A stretch of DNA of 62,273 bases from Glaciihabitans sp. Its GTDB lineage: Bacteria > Actinomycetota > Actinomycetes > Actinomycetales > Microbacteriaceae. Below the pieces are notes generated by a model, which saw only the letters and a program-made list of their open reading frames with translations, was not told where the DNA came from and did no database searches. The position numbers and the translations under genes are program-made. Shown here piece after piece: positions 27,776-36,859 of the stretch; the stretch's first letter is position 1, and every line of letters begins with the position of its first letter. The stretch is from NCBI GenBank assembly GCA_025465535.1, contig JAODMY010000027.1, positions 1 to 62,273 of the forward strand, written 5' to 3'.

Positions 27776-28621
27776 ATGCCCACATTTCACACCCCCACCC
27801 CCATCGACCTCGCGATCAAGCTGCCGGTCGGCGCGATCGAGATCATCGCCGGCGACCTGGATGACACGATCGTGACGGTGTCGCCCACGAATCCGACGAA
27901 GGCCGTCGACGTCCGAGGCGCGCAGGAGACCAAGGTCGACTTCGACGGCCAGCGGCTCACCATCACCGGCCCTCGACCGCGCTTCAGCTTCATCGGTCCG
28001 TCCGAGTCTGTCGATGTAAAGGTCGAACTGCCGACCGGGTCGCGACTCACCGCCGAGATCTCCGCGGGCGCCGTTCGCAGCACCGGGCGCCTTGGCGCCA
28101 CCCGCGTCAAGAGCTCGATGGTCGATCTCGATCACACCGGCGATCTCTGGGTGCGCGCCATGAACGGCAACGTGACTGTCGCGAACGCGGATGGCGGGAT
28201 CGAGATCACCGCTGATCACGGCCAGATCCGGATCGGCACGGTCACTGGTGACGCGATCCTCAAGGCATCTCATGGCACCGTCACGGTCCGGGAGTCCGGC
28301 GGCGACCTCGACGCGAGACTCTCCTACGGCGACCTCGAGATCACCAGGGCGCTCGCCTCCGTTGCGGCGAAGACCGCCTACGGCAGCATCCAGCTGCGTG
28401 AGGTGTCGGGCGGCTCCATCCAGGTCGAGAGCGGGTACGGCCAGATCTCCATCGGCGTGCGGCCGGGAGTCCCCGCGTGGCTCGACCTGTCATCGAAGGA
28501 CGGGCGTGTGCGCAATGAAATGGACGGCGACCGCGCTCCTGACGAATCTGAACAGTCCGTCGCCGTGCGCGCGCGTACGCAGTACGGCGACATCACCGTC
28601 CAACGCGCGGTGGAGCTATGA
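27776..28621 (+). CDS. DUF4097 beta-helix protein
   Basis: A 281-residue protein with repeated short beta strands (GDLEITRALASVAAKTAYGS, VSGGSIQVESGYGQISIG) typical of DUF4097, which folds as a right-handed beta helix. There is no signal peptide or membrane helix, so it should be cytosolic. GAGGGAG lies before ATG 27776. Its stop overlaps the ABC gene by 4 nt. Confidence 0.88.
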   Translation: MPTFHTPTPIDLAIKLPVGAIEIIAGDLDDTIVTVSPTNPTKAVDVRGAQETKVDFDGQRLTITGPRPRFSFIGPSESVDVKVELPTGSRLTAEISAGAVRSTGRLGATRVKSSMVDLDHTGDLWVRAMNGNVTVANADGGIEITADHGQIRIGTVTGDAILKASHGTVTVRESGGDLDARLSYGDLEITRALASVAAKTAYGSIQLREVSGGSIQVESGYGQISIGVRPGVPAWLDLSSKDGRVRNEMDGDRAPDESEQSVAVRARTQYGDITVQRAVEL

Positions 28622-29598
28622 GGAACACCCCAGCGATCGAAGCCCACGGACTGAGGAAGTCCTACGGCGGAAACATCGTGCTCGATGACGTCGACCTCAG
28701 CGTGAACGCGGGCACCGTCACCGCACTGCTCGGCCCGAACGGCGCCGGCAAGACGACGACCGTGCACATCCTGTCCACGCTCGTGCGGCCCGACGGTGGC
28801 ACTGCTTTCGTGAACGGATGCGACGTCGTGCGCGACCCCGACGGCGTGCGCGCGATGATCGGCCTGACCGGCCAGTTTTCCTCAGTCGACAAACTGCTCA
28901 CCGGTGAGGAGAACCTCCTCCTGATGGCTCGGCTGCGCCACCTCGGCGAGAAGCGCTCGAGAACGCGAGTGGCCGAACTGCTTGGGCAGTTCGACCTCGT
29001 CGACGCCGCACGCAAGCCGCTCTCCACCTACTCCGGAGGGATGCAGCGCCGTCTCGACCTCGCAATGACCCTGGTCGCGACGCCGAGCGTGATCTTCCTC
29101 GACGAGCCAACCACGGGCCTGGATCCGCGAAGCCGCCACACCATGTGGGACATCGTGCGCGACCTCGTCGCGGAGGGCACGACCGTACTGCTCACCACCC
29201 AGCAGCTCGAGGAGGCGGACGAGCTTGCGGACCGCATCGCGGTGCTCGACGGCGGCCACATCGTCGCCGAGGGCACGCCGGCCGAACTCAAGCGCCTCGT
29301 ACCCGGGGGCCACATCCGGCTCCGGTTCGCGGATGCCGCGGCGCTCGACACCGCTTCCGGCCTGCTTGACGACTCCGACCGCGACGACGCCGGGCTCGCG
29401 CTCACCGTGCCGAGCGATGGCGGGGTCCGCGCGCTGCGCACCGTGCTTGACCGCCTCAATGCGGCCAGCGTCGAGGTCGACGACCTCAGCATCCACACTC
29501 CCGACCTCGATGACGTGTTCTTCGCCCTGACCGGCAAGAAGGACCAGTCCGGCCGAGCTGAATCGAACAGCACCGACACGAAGGGAACACAGTCATGA
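28618..29598 (+). CDS. DrrA-type ABC transporter ATP-binding protein
   Basis: A 326-residue ATPase with Walker A GPNGAGKTT, signature YSGGMQRR, Walker B VIFLDEPTTGLD and a C-terminal DUF4162-type extension (about 230-310), as in daunorubicin-resistance DrrA exporters. It overlaps both neighbours by 4 nt and pairs with the permease that follows. Confidence 0.93.
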   Translation: MRNTPAIEAHGLRKSYGGNIVLDDVDLSVNAGTVTALLGPNGAGKTTTVHILSTLVRPDGGTAFVNGCDVVRDPDGVRAMIGLTGQFSSVDKLLTGEENLLLMARLRHLGEKRSRTRVAELLGQFDLVDAARKPLSTYSGGMQRRLDLAMTLVATPSVIFLDEPTTGLDPRSRHTMWDIVRDLVAEGTTVLLTTQQLEEADELADRIAVLDGGHIVAEGTPAELKRLVPGGHIRLRFADAAALDTASGLLDDSDRDDAGLALTVPSDGGVRALRTVLDRLNAASVEVDDLSIHTPDLDDVFFALTGKKDQSGRAESNSTDTKGTQS

Positions 29599-30431
29599 CC
29601 GCCATCACGGCCCAGCGCAACACAGCCCAGGACGTTCGGCGACAGTCGCACGTCGTCGCCGACTCGGTCACGATGTTGCGCCGCAACCTTTTGCATATCC
29701 TGCGCTACCCCGGCCTTTCCCTGTTCACCATCCTGGGTCCGGTCGTGATCCTCCTGCTCGTCGTGTTCGTGTTCGGCGGCACGCTCGGCGCGGGCCTGCC
29801 CGGCGTTGACCCGGCCGGCGGGCGGGAGGCGTACCTCGCCTACGTCATGCCCGGCATCCTGTTGATCACCATCGCGGGCACCGCGAGCGGCGCCGCGATC
29901 ACCGTCGCCATGGACATGACCGAGGGCATCACGGCACGGTTCCGCACCATGGCGATCTCGCGCGCCGCGGTCCTTGCCGGGCACGTGCTCGGCAACACCA
30001 TCCAGGCGATCATCGCCGTCGCCCTCGTGCTCGGTGTCGGCCTTGCCGTGGGATTCCGTCCGACGGCCGGACCGATCGAGTGGCTCACCGCCGCAGGCCT
30101 GATCGTGCTCATCTCGTTCGCGGTCAGCTGGATCGGAATCGGGATGGGGATGCAGTCGAAGACGGTCGAGACGGCGAGCAACCTTCCGCTCATCCTGACC
30201 CTCCTTCCGATGCTCGGCAGCGGCTTTGTGCCGACCGACTCGATGCCAGGGTGGTTGCAGTGGTTCGCGCAATACCAGCCGTTCACGCCGTTCATCGAGT
30301 CCACTCGCGCGCTGCTGCTCGGTACCCCGCTCGGCTGGAACCCGCTGCTCGCGATCGGTTGGTGCATCGTAATCACGGTCGCCGGGTACGTCTGGTCGAT
30401 GGTGAACTACGAGCGGAAGTCGGTGCGCTGA
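29595..30431 (+). CDS. DrrB-type ABC transporter permease
   Basis: A 278-residue ABC-2 permease with six helices, including LSLFTILGPVVILLLVVFVF near the start and MPGILLITIAGTASGAAITV, and a MDMTEGITARFRTMAI coupling loop. With the ATPase just upstream it forms an efflux pump for lipophilic drugs or lipids. Confidence 0.92.
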   Translation: MTAITAQRNTAQDVRRQSHVVADSVTMLRRNLLHILRYPGLSLFTILGPVVILLLVVFVFGGTLGAGLPGVDPAGGREAYLAYVMPGILLITIAGTASGAAITVAMDMTEGITARFRTMAISRAAVLAGHVLGNTIQAIIAVALVLGVGLAVGFRPTAGPIEWLTAAGLIVLISFAVSWIGIGMGMQSKTVETASNLPLILTLLPMLGSGFVPTDSMPGWLQWFAQYQPFTPFIESTRALLLGTPLGWNPLLAIGWCIVITVAGYVWSMVNYERKSVR

Positions 30432-30598
30432 GCCGAGGATCGCACCGCCACGATCACGGGACCTGAATGAACTCTCAGCCCTTCTTGCAGGTCGCATCCG
30501 GACCGGTCATTTAGATTGTGGGCTGCACGTTATCCACGCGTCGCTCGTCGGCTTTGCCTGTCAGCTCGATGCACCCCAGCGGACAGGACCCCACCGAG

Positions 30599-31318
30599 AT
30601 GCAACCAACGCGAGCCGAGAACCTGAGGCGACCTTCGGGTCGGCGCTTCGTCACAGTCTTCGGGGTGAGCATCCTGATCATCGTTGGCGTGATCGCCTTC
30701 GGTTTCATCGCCCGAGGGTCCGGCTACACGACTGCGGAGACCCACCTCGTCAGGGCTATCGCCAACTCGCGTATAGCGAGCCTCGTGGACGTTTCCCTGG
30801 CGTTCAACTGGCTGTTTAGCCCGCCCATCGCCGCGGTCATCGGAGTCCTGAGCGCCGTCGGCGTCTACCTTGCTTCGCGGAAATGGCTGACGGTCCTGCA
30901 CTTCGTCCTGCTGGTCATGGGCACCTGGCTCGGAAGCGAGGTGGTCAAGCTCATCGTTCATCGCACGCGACCTGTCGCGTCGCTCGCCGACACGCTCGTG
31001 CCCAACCCCGACCCGGATAGCTACCCGAGCGGACACGTGTGCTTCGCGTTCGCGCTGGGCTTCGCATTTTTCGTGATTTTCGCCCGCTCCCGTGCGCGCG
31101 CGGTGATCGCTGTGGGTGCCGTCCTCCTTGTCCTCGTCACCGCAGCGACGCGCGTCTACCTTGGCGTCCACTTTCCGACGGATGCGGTCGCCTCACTCGT
31201 CTACTCGGCCGCCGCTTTTACCGCGATCGAAGCGCTCTGGCGGCGCTACTCCGTGGCCATCTTTCGAACCGAGCGTCCCGCAGAACCGGCACGTCGTCAG
31301 TCGCATTCGCGCGCCTGA
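30599..31318 (+). CDS. PAP2 family membrane phosphatase
   Basis: A protein of 239 residues with about five helices and the three phosphatase motifs: KLIVHRTRP (K-x6-RP), YPSGH, and TRVYLGVHFPTD (usually SR-x5-H-x3-D; here Thr replaces Ser). It removes phosphate from a lipid or isoprenoid phosphate at the outer membrane face. The start is uncertain: ATG 30599 has AGGA 9 nt upstream, while GTG 30518 or ATG 30569 would add up to 27 residues. Confidence 0.85.
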   Translation: MQPTRAENLRRPSGRRFVTVFGVSILIIVGVIAFGFIARGSGYTTAETHLVRAIANSRIASLVDVSLAFNWLFSPPIAAVIGVLSAVGVYLASRKWLTVLHFVLLVMGTWLGSEVVKLIVHRTRPVASLADTLVPNPDPDSYPSGHVCFAFALGFAFFVIFARSRARAVIAVGAVLLVLVTAATRVYLGVHFPTDAVASLVYSAAAFTAIEALWRRYSVAIFRTERPAEPARRQSHSRA

Positions 31319-31404
31319 AGCAGCCGTCGGCGTCGGGAGGCGACCTACCCAGTGGTCCCGTTTGGGGGCGAGACAGCGCTCCCGTGCAGTCGTACGTTGA
31401 GTGG

Positions 31405-32475
31405 ATGATGCGACGATCGATCGTTCTGCCGGCAATCCTTGCCGGACTCGTTGTCGTTGGTTCCGTCGTGATCGTCATCAATCTCGTGAACGGCAACTAC
31501 GGTCGCGTCGGGGCGCAGGCGACCGCGGACGTGACGAGCTTCAAGCAACTCGGGGCCGATGTTGCGGCGATCCGCAAGCTGAAAAGTGTGGCGCACGTCG
31601 AGTACTCCTTCAATCCCGTTCATCTGCCGCAGCCGACGGCAAGCATGTCCGTGGTCATGAAATCCAGCGCGGTCCCGGACGACCTGCTCGCTGTCGCGGA
31701 TTTTGTCGCCGGCTCCGCTACCACTAACCACGTCGGCCCCGGCCTACTGACGCTCCATCTCAAGAGCGGGAATCTGAGCGTCACCGAGACGACCTTCCAA
31801 TCCGGCGACCCGACACTTGGCGAGCAGCTCGCGGTGTGGAGCGCGATGCAATCGAGCGATAGCCCCCAGCTGACGGCGTCGATTGCAATGACAAATGGCA
31901 CCGGAATTCCTGCGAGCACTCTTACCGTGCAGACCCGGTCCGGGACCGCTTCGGATATCGCCAGTGTCGTCCAGAGCTATCCCGCATCGTTCGCGAAGTT
32001 GGCCGGCAAACCTGCCGGCCCCCTGTGGAATTTCCCGGGGATGAGCGGCAGCGGCAGTCTTCCACCGATTGCCGTGCTTCGATTGTTCGCAACTACCGCA
32101 ACCGAATTCCCCATCAGCGACCATCGCGGGAACCACGCTTCCGACGGTGCGTATCTTGACTCGTTCGGTGACACTTCGGTGGTCACGAACCTGTTTTTCG
32201 GGTATTTCGGAAAATCGGGACAAATGCTCGATCCGACTCTTCACCTCACAGCCGCATCCACCCTCGCCCACGAAGTAGCGCGTGCCGACATGGCCAACCT
32301 CAACTTCGACTATTTCGGAATGAGTAAAGGCAAACTGGTGGATTATCGGTTCTTCGCCCACACGTGCGACGGAAAGATCAATGCGGCGGAGGAAAATCAG
32401 GACACCCTCGCCATGTTCGGGCTCACTCCGCGAGACCTCAACGGAGGCTCGGCCGGGGCTTGCTCGCCTCGGTAG
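31405..32475 (+). CDS. Unknown membrane-anchored or secreted protein
   Basis: A 356-residue protein with one N-terminal helix (RRSIVLPAILAGLVVVGSVV) and an extracellular remainder with no recognised domain. It ends ATCDGKINAAEENQD and a Cys-containing tail (GACSPR); two Cys (HTCDG and GACS) could pair. Leaderless start: TACGTT ends 7 nt before ATG 31405. Ser/Thr-rich with many short strands. It lies between PAP2 and the macro-domain gene on the same strand. Confidence 0.7.
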   Translation: MMRRSIVLPAILAGLVVVGSVVIVINLVNGNYGRVGAQATADVTSFKQLGADVAAIRKLKSVAHVEYSFNPVHLPQPTASMSVVMKSSAVPDDLLAVADFVAGSATTNHVGPGLLTLHLKSGNLSVTETTFQSGDPTLGEQLAVWSAMQSSDSPQLTASIAMTNGTGIPASTLTVQTRSGTASDIASVVQSYPASFAKLAGKPAGPLWNFPGMSGSGSLPPIAVLRLFATTATEFPISDHRGNHASDGAYLDSFGDTSVVTNLFFGYFGKSGQMLDPTLHLTAASTLAHEVARADMANLNFDYFGMSKGKLVDYRFFAHTCDGKINAAEENQDTLAMFGLTPRDLNGGSAGACSPR

Positions 32476-32495
32476 CATCGCCGGAAAATAAGGTC

Positions 32496-33008
32496 ATGGC
32501 CGCGCTTCTCGCTTTCCAGGGTGACATCACCCGCTACCCGAGCGAGGTCATCGTCAACGCCGCCAACTCGAGCCTGCTCGGTGGCGGTGGCGTCGATGGT
32601 GCGATCCATCGCGCGGCGGGACCCGAGCTGCTCGAGGCCTGTCGCAAACTCAACGGTGCGCGCACGGGCGAGGCCAAGATGACGGATGCGTTCCACATCG
32701 GCAGTGCGCAGAAGATCATTCACACGGTTGGCCCGGTCTACACGGGGCGAGACCCGGAGCGCTCCGCCGAGCTGCTCGCCTCCTGCTATCGCAACAGCCT
32801 CGACCTCGCCTCTGGCTATCGTTCGGTCGCGTTCCCCGCGATCTCGACCGGCGCCTACCACTACCCGATCGAGGATGCGACGCGGGTGGCCGTGCGCACG
32901 ATCCGTGGCTGGCTGGCACAGCATCCGGAGACCGCGCTCGAGACCATCACGCTGATCGCGTTCAGCGACGCCGACTTCGCCGTGATCCGCGAGGCGATCG
33001 CGTTATGA
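32496..33008 (+). CDS. Macro-domain O-acetyl-ADP-ribose deacetylase
   Basis: A 170-residue single macro domain (GDITRYPSEVIVNAANSSLL, GGGGVDGAIHRAAG, and AISTGAYHYP) of the YmdB/MacroD type that hydrolyses O-acetyl-ADP-ribose or removes ADP-ribose from acidic residues. AAGG lies 4 nt before ATG 32496. Its stop overlaps the methyltransferase start by 4 nt. Confidence 0.93.
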   Translation: MAALLAFQGDITRYPSEVIVNAANSSLLGGGGVDGAIHRAAGPELLEACRKLNGARTGEAKMTDAFHIGSAQKIIHTVGPVYTGRDPERSAELLASCYRNSLDLASGYRSVAFPAISTGAYHYPIEDATRVAVRTIRGWLAQHPETALETITLIAFSDADFAVIREAIAL

Positions 33009-33772
33009 GCTTCGATGTCAGCGGGGACGCCTATGGGAGATTCATGGGCCGATTTTCCGAACCGCTGGCGGCCCGGTTCGTGGAGCTGATCGACGCGCAC
33101 GAAGGACAGAGCGCCCTGGATGTCGGATGCGGTCCGGGTGCGCTCACCCGAGAACTCGTCGATCGGCTTGGCGTGCCCTCCGTCGCGGCAATCGATCCCT
33201 CGGAATCGTTCGTCGAGACCGTGCGCGAGCGCTTTCCTGGCATCGACGTGCGTCGGGGCGTCGCGGAAGAGTTGCCGTACCCGGACCACCGCTTCGACCT
33301 CGTTCTCGCGCAACTCGTCGTTCATTTCATGTCCGACCGGATCGCTGCCGTGGCGGAGATGGCACGAGTGGCTCGAGCAAACGGCACGGTCGCGGCGTGT
33401 GTCTGGGATCACGGGGGCGACCGCGGGCCTCTGACGACGTTTTGGCAAGCCGTTCGCGACCTCGATCCCGACGCATCGGATGAGTCGAGCCTCCCCGGCA
33501 CCCACGAGGGCGATCTCATCCGGCTTTTCGAACAGGCCGGCTTCGCGGAGGTCGAACCGGCGACGCTGACCATCCGAGTCGATTTCTCGAGCTTCGACGA
33601 TTGGTGGGAGCCGTTCACCCTCGGCGTCGGTCCGGCGGGTGAATACGTCGCCCACCTCGACACGACGCGGCGCGACGACCTCAAAGCCCGCTGTGCCGAG
33701 TTGCTGCCGACCGGGCCATTCGCCCTGGACGCTTCCGCCTGGACAGCCATCGGCCGGGTCCAGGAAAGCTGA
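33005..33772 (+). CDS. SAM-dependent methyltransferase
   Basis: A 255-residue class I methyltransferase: motif I LDVGCGPGALT (about 38-48), an acidic ribose contact near IDPSESF, EELPYPDHRFDLVL, and a UbiE-like C-terminal cap. Substrate unknown. Coupled to the macro-domain gene. It converges on the Ser/Thr kinase gene with a 12-nt gap. Confidence 0.9.
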   Translation: MSFDVSGDAYGRFMGRFSEPLAARFVELIDAHEGQSALDVGCGPGALTRELVDRLGVPSVAAIDPSESFVETVRERFPGIDVRRGVAEELPYPDHRFDLVLAQLVVHFMSDRIAAVAEMARVARANGTVAACVWDHGGDRGPLTTFWQAVRDLDPDASDESSLPGTHEGDLIRLFEQAGFAEVEPATLTIRVDFSSFDDWWEPFTLGVGPAGEYVAHLDTTRRDDLKARCAELLPTGPFALDASAWTAIGRVQES

Positions 33773-33784
33773 TCTCTCGACCGA

Positions 33785-35062
33785 CTATCCGCCGCCGTGC
33801 TTGCGGTCTTTCCCCGGGTCTTTTCCTGGCCCGGGCCCTTTGGTAGGCGGCCCCGGAGGTCCGGTGGGTCCGGTGGGTCCTGGAAGAACTGTTGGCGTCG
33901 GTGCGACGACCGGGGCCGTCGTTGCAACGGGTGTCCGAGTGGTCGGAGCAGGCGTGTGCGGAACGGCGGTGGGCCCCAGGTTTCCCACGGCAAACCCCAC
34001 CCACACGATGAGGCCGATGGCAACCAAGGCTCCCACAACGATCAGCGCCAGACGTCGTGGCCTGCCGGACTGCGCCGGCTCCGGCTCCGGCTCCGGCTCC
34101 GGGGATACGGGCAGAACCCGGGTCGCCGCAGTAGCGGCGGCCGTTGGCAGGACCCGAGTCGGGGCAGGCATGGGCACGGTGACCGCAGTCGCGACGCCAG
34201 AATCGTCTGCCGGGATCTGCCAGCCGTCGAGCTGATCCCCGATGCGAGCGGCCGTCTCAGCAACAACGAGCGCTTCGGGCCGACCCGCGGGCTCGCGATC
34301 GAGCATTGCTGCGAGGAGAACTCTCCAGTCCGACGGCAGGGCGGCCGGAATCTCCGGGTCGCGGGACAACCGAGCGCTCAGCGATTCTGCGACGTTGCCG
34401 GGATACTCCAGCTCGCCCGTGAGACCTTCGAGCAGAACGAGGCCGAGCGAGTACACGTCTGAGGCCGTCGTCACGTCGTGGCCGAGCGCCTGCTCCGGGC
34501 TGAGATAGCCAGCCGTCCCGACGATCGTGCCAACCTCCGTGGACCTGGTTGAGCCGAGCGCGCGGGCGATCCCGAAGTCCGCGAGCTTCGCGCGAATCGG
34601 CACCGGAGGCTCGCCGACGTGTTCGAGCAGGATGTTGGCCGGCTTCACGTCGCGGTGCGCCACCCCGGCGCTATGAACGACCGCGAGAGCCTGGCCGATG
34701 TCCGAGGCGATCATCGCGACCAGGGATCCGGTCACCTCGTGATCGTCGAATGCGGCTCGAAGCGTCGTGCCGTCGACGAGTTCCATGACCAGGAAACTCG
34801 GGCTCGGATCCCCCGGCTTGGTGAGAAATGCGTCGTGCACGGTGACGAGGTTTGGATGATTCAACCCCGACAGAAGTCGCACCTCGGTCGCGAGACGCGC
34901 ACTCTCGTCCGCGGTTTCTTCCCTGAAAACCTTGATCGCCACCTCGCGGCCAAGGACCGAATCCTGGGCGCGAAAGACACTCGCCATCCCGCCACGACCG
35001 ATCAACGACTGGATGAGGAATCGTCCGGCGAGGGTGTCGCCGACCTGTGGTTCGTCGCTCAC
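33785..35062 (-). CDS. PknB-type Ser/Thr protein kinase
   Basis: A 425-residue kinase starting at GTG 35062 (GAGGGG upstream). Kinase domain 14-270: Gly loop GRGGMASV, Lys44 in VAIK, HRDVKPAN with Asp138, DFG Asp162. A juxtamembrane Pro/Thr region carries an EPEPEPEP run, one transmembrane helix lies at about 336-358, and an outside tail of about 60 residues is Pro/Thr then collagen-like Gly-Pro (GPTGPTGPPGPP) and ends Lys/Gly rich. It lacks the PASTA repeats of PknB, so the outer tail is unusual. Confidence 0.93.
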   Translation of the reverse strand: MSDEPQVGDTLAGRFLIQSLIGRGGMASVFRAQDSVLGREVAIKVFREETADESARLATEVRLLSGLNHPNLVTVHDAFLTKPGDPSPSFLVMELVDGTTLRAAFDDHEVTGSLVAMIASDIGQALAVVHSAGVAHRDVKPANILLEHVGEPPVPIRAKLADFGIARALGSTRSTEVGTIVGTAGYLSPEQALGHDVTTASDVYSLGLVLLEGLTGELEYPGNVAESLSARLSRDPEIPAALPSDWRVLLAAMLDREPAGRPEALVVAETAARIGDQLDGWQIPADDSGVATAVTVPMPAPTRVLPTAAATAATRVLPVSPEPEPEPEPAQSGRPRRLALIVVGALVAIGLIVWVGFAVGNLGPTAVPHTPAPTTRTPVATTAPVVAPTPTVLPGPTGPTGPPGPPTKGPGPGKDPGKDRKHGGG

Positions 35063-35131
35063 CGTTGCCCCCTCGGTCGCAGTTTCGTGCCCAAGCAGAT
35101 TACCCGGATCAGGTTCATTTAGGAGACCGGA

Positions 35132-35551
35132 TCAGACGCGCTTTCGAAGGCTGGATGCGCGGAACGACAACCACGCCGTCAGACCGAAGATGATGAATGC
35201 GAGTGGCACGTGGACCCCGATCCACCCGTCGATGTGGCCCTCGGTGATCAGGTGGCCAATGATCGTCTGGAACACGGTGAGCACGAAGAGCACGACGGTC
35301 AGCCACATCAGAACCGGGCTGGCCTTGCGAATCGCGACGACCGCGAAGATGCCGGTGGCGAGCGCGAGTACCACCGCGACGTTCGCGATCATGCTGTGCG
35401 CGTCGATCCAACTGTGCTTGTGCGACTGCGACACGAACTGCCCAGCGGTGATCGCCTGGACGAAGATGGCGAGTGACGTGAGCCCCGTCAAAATCGCGAA
35501 GGTTCGTACCTTGCCGGGCGTGACCAGGGGCTGAGTAGCGGTGGTTGACAT
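35132..35551 (-). CDS. Four-helix membrane protein, DUF6220-like
   Basis: A 139-residue protein with four helices (about 18-38, 50-70, 78-100, 108-130) and histidines at helix ends (SHKHSWIDAHSM, IIGHLITEGH, GVHVPLA), a pattern of DUF6220 and of b-type heme proteins. Heme binding is a guess. It may be co-transcribed with the downstream Ser/Thr kinase gene. Confidence 0.65.
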   Translation of the reverse strand: MSTTATQPLVTPGKVRTFAILTGLTSLAIFVQAITAGQFVSQSHKHSWIDAHSMIANVAVVLALATGIFAVVAIRKASPVLMWLTVVLFVLTVFQTIIGHLITEGHIDGWIGVHVPLAFIIFGLTAWLSFRASSLRKRV

Positions 35552-35582
35552 GTGTTTCTCCGATCGTGGACCACCTCAAGTC

Positions 35583-36347
35583 TCACATGTGCGGGAGAAA
35601 GGATGCGCGGTTCATTGCGCTCACCGCGCCCGGCGTCATCCGCAGCGCAGCGGCCGCATCAACCGTGATCACGTCAATCGGCCAGCGGCGGCAGGCGAGA
35701 TCGAGCGTTTCCGCTCCCCCCGCGATGATCGCCGTCGCGAGGACGTCGGCCGTAACAATGTCGTTGGCCAGGACGGTTGCCTGCACGAATTCGCTGCGCC
35801 CGTGCGCCCGCCAGATGTGATCGCCACGCTCCGAGACGCCGGATGTGGCGCATGCGCGGCGATCGCCCTCGAGCGCGACGGAGGTGAGGAATTCGGTGCG
35901 ATCCTGGGGATCCACAATTCCGACTCTCCACGGATCCACTCCGCCGGATGTCGGGGAGATTACGATGTCGCCGCCGACATTGATGGCCCAGTTCCGGGCA
36001 CCGGCCGACTCCAAGCCGTTCGCCGCCGCGTCCATCGCCATCGCCTTCACGACGCCGGAAAGATCCAGCACGCCATCCGGCCGATGCGGGGTAAACGCCC
36101 CTCCGGTAGATGATCGCCACTCGAGCGCGAGCTCGTAGGTCGAGCGAAGGTGCGCGGATGCATCGAGGAGGCTGACTTCGCCGGACGCCAGCCGAGACAG
36201 CTCAGTCTCGGGTCTGTAGAGGCTGTAACGGTCGTCCCACTCGCGGAATTCGCGCTCGATCCCGTTCAGGATGGCGCGGTCGGGCAGCCCGTCGCGGAAG
36301 CTCGCCGATACGACGGTGCCCATCGTCTCGAAGACGTGCGACGCCAC
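35583..36347 (-). CDS. apbE: FAD:protein FMN transferase (ApbE)
   Basis: A 254-residue flavin transferase starting at GTG 36347. Motifs: FETMGTVVSASF, LDLSGVVKAMAMD (FAD site), WAINVGGDIVI, and NDIVTADVLATA (the Mg/Thr-Ala-Asp motif). It attaches FMN by a phosphoester bond to Thr in SGAT-like sites of partner proteins. The adjacent FMN-binding protein is an obvious client; no signal peptide is seen, so it may act inside or after export by another route. Confidence 0.92.
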   Translation of the reverse strand: MASHVFETMGTVVSASFRDGLPDRAILNGIEREFREWDDRYSLYRPETELSRLASGEVSLLDASAHLRSTYELALEWRSSTGGAFTPHRPDGVLDLSGVVKAMAMDAAANGLESAGARNWAINVGGDIVISPTSGGVDPWRVGIVDPQDRTEFLTSVALEGDRRACATSGVSERGDHIWRAHGRSEFVQATVLANDIVTADVLATAIIAGGAETLDLACRRWPIDVITVDAAAALRMTPGAVSAMNRASFLPHM

Positions 36348-36349
36348 GC

Positions 36350-36859
36350 CTACAGGCCCGCTTTGTCCAGTGCCGACTGGAGCGACGACAGGTATCCCTG
36401 GCTCGTGTAGGTCGCGCCGCCGACCGAGCTCACGTTCGCCGACTGCGCCGCCAAGACCTCGGAGCGGAGGATCGGAGCCGCATAGTTACTGATCTGGACA
36501 GACCGACCGCCATCGGTCGTGAGCTGCAACGGGGTGACATCGGTCAGCTTCCCTGCCTTCACCGTGATCTTGACTTGCACGGGACCGAACTGGGTGTTGA
36601 CGGTGTCGCCGGTGAAGGTCCCGCTCTTCCCCGACGACGTCGGGCTGCTGCCCGTGGATGTTGGCGAAGGCGAGGGCGTTGTTGCTGTCGGAGGCGTTAT
36701 CGACTGGTCCGACCCGGAGGACGAGTTGTCCGTCTGGACGGGTGCGGCCGGTGAGGCCTCGGCCGAAGCGTTGTGCGCCGCGGCGGCGCCGGCCTGCCAT
36801 CCGATAGCGAGGACAGCTACCGAGCCAAAAATGCCGCCGAGTACGGCGCGAGTTCTCAC
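36350..36859 (-). CDS. FMN-binding domain protein, ApbE client
   Basis: A 169-residue protein with a short N-terminal signal/anchor helix, a Ser/Thr/Pro linker (about 33-80) and an FMN_bind domain (about 80-166) whose flavinylation site is GGATYTSQGY: usually SGAT, here Gly replaces the first Ser, with the acceptor Thr kept. It should carry a covalent FMN outside the membrane. Overlaps the flavocytochrome gene by 4 nt. Confidence 0.9.
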   Translation of the reverse strand: MRTRAVLGGIFGSVAVLAIGWQAGAAAAHNASAEASPAAPVQTDNSSSGSDQSITPPTATTPSPSPTSTGSSPTSSGKSGTFTGDTVNTQFGPVQVKITVKAGKLTDVTPLQLTTDGGRSVQISNYAAPILRSEVLAAQSANVSSVGGATYTSQGYLSSLQSALDKAGL

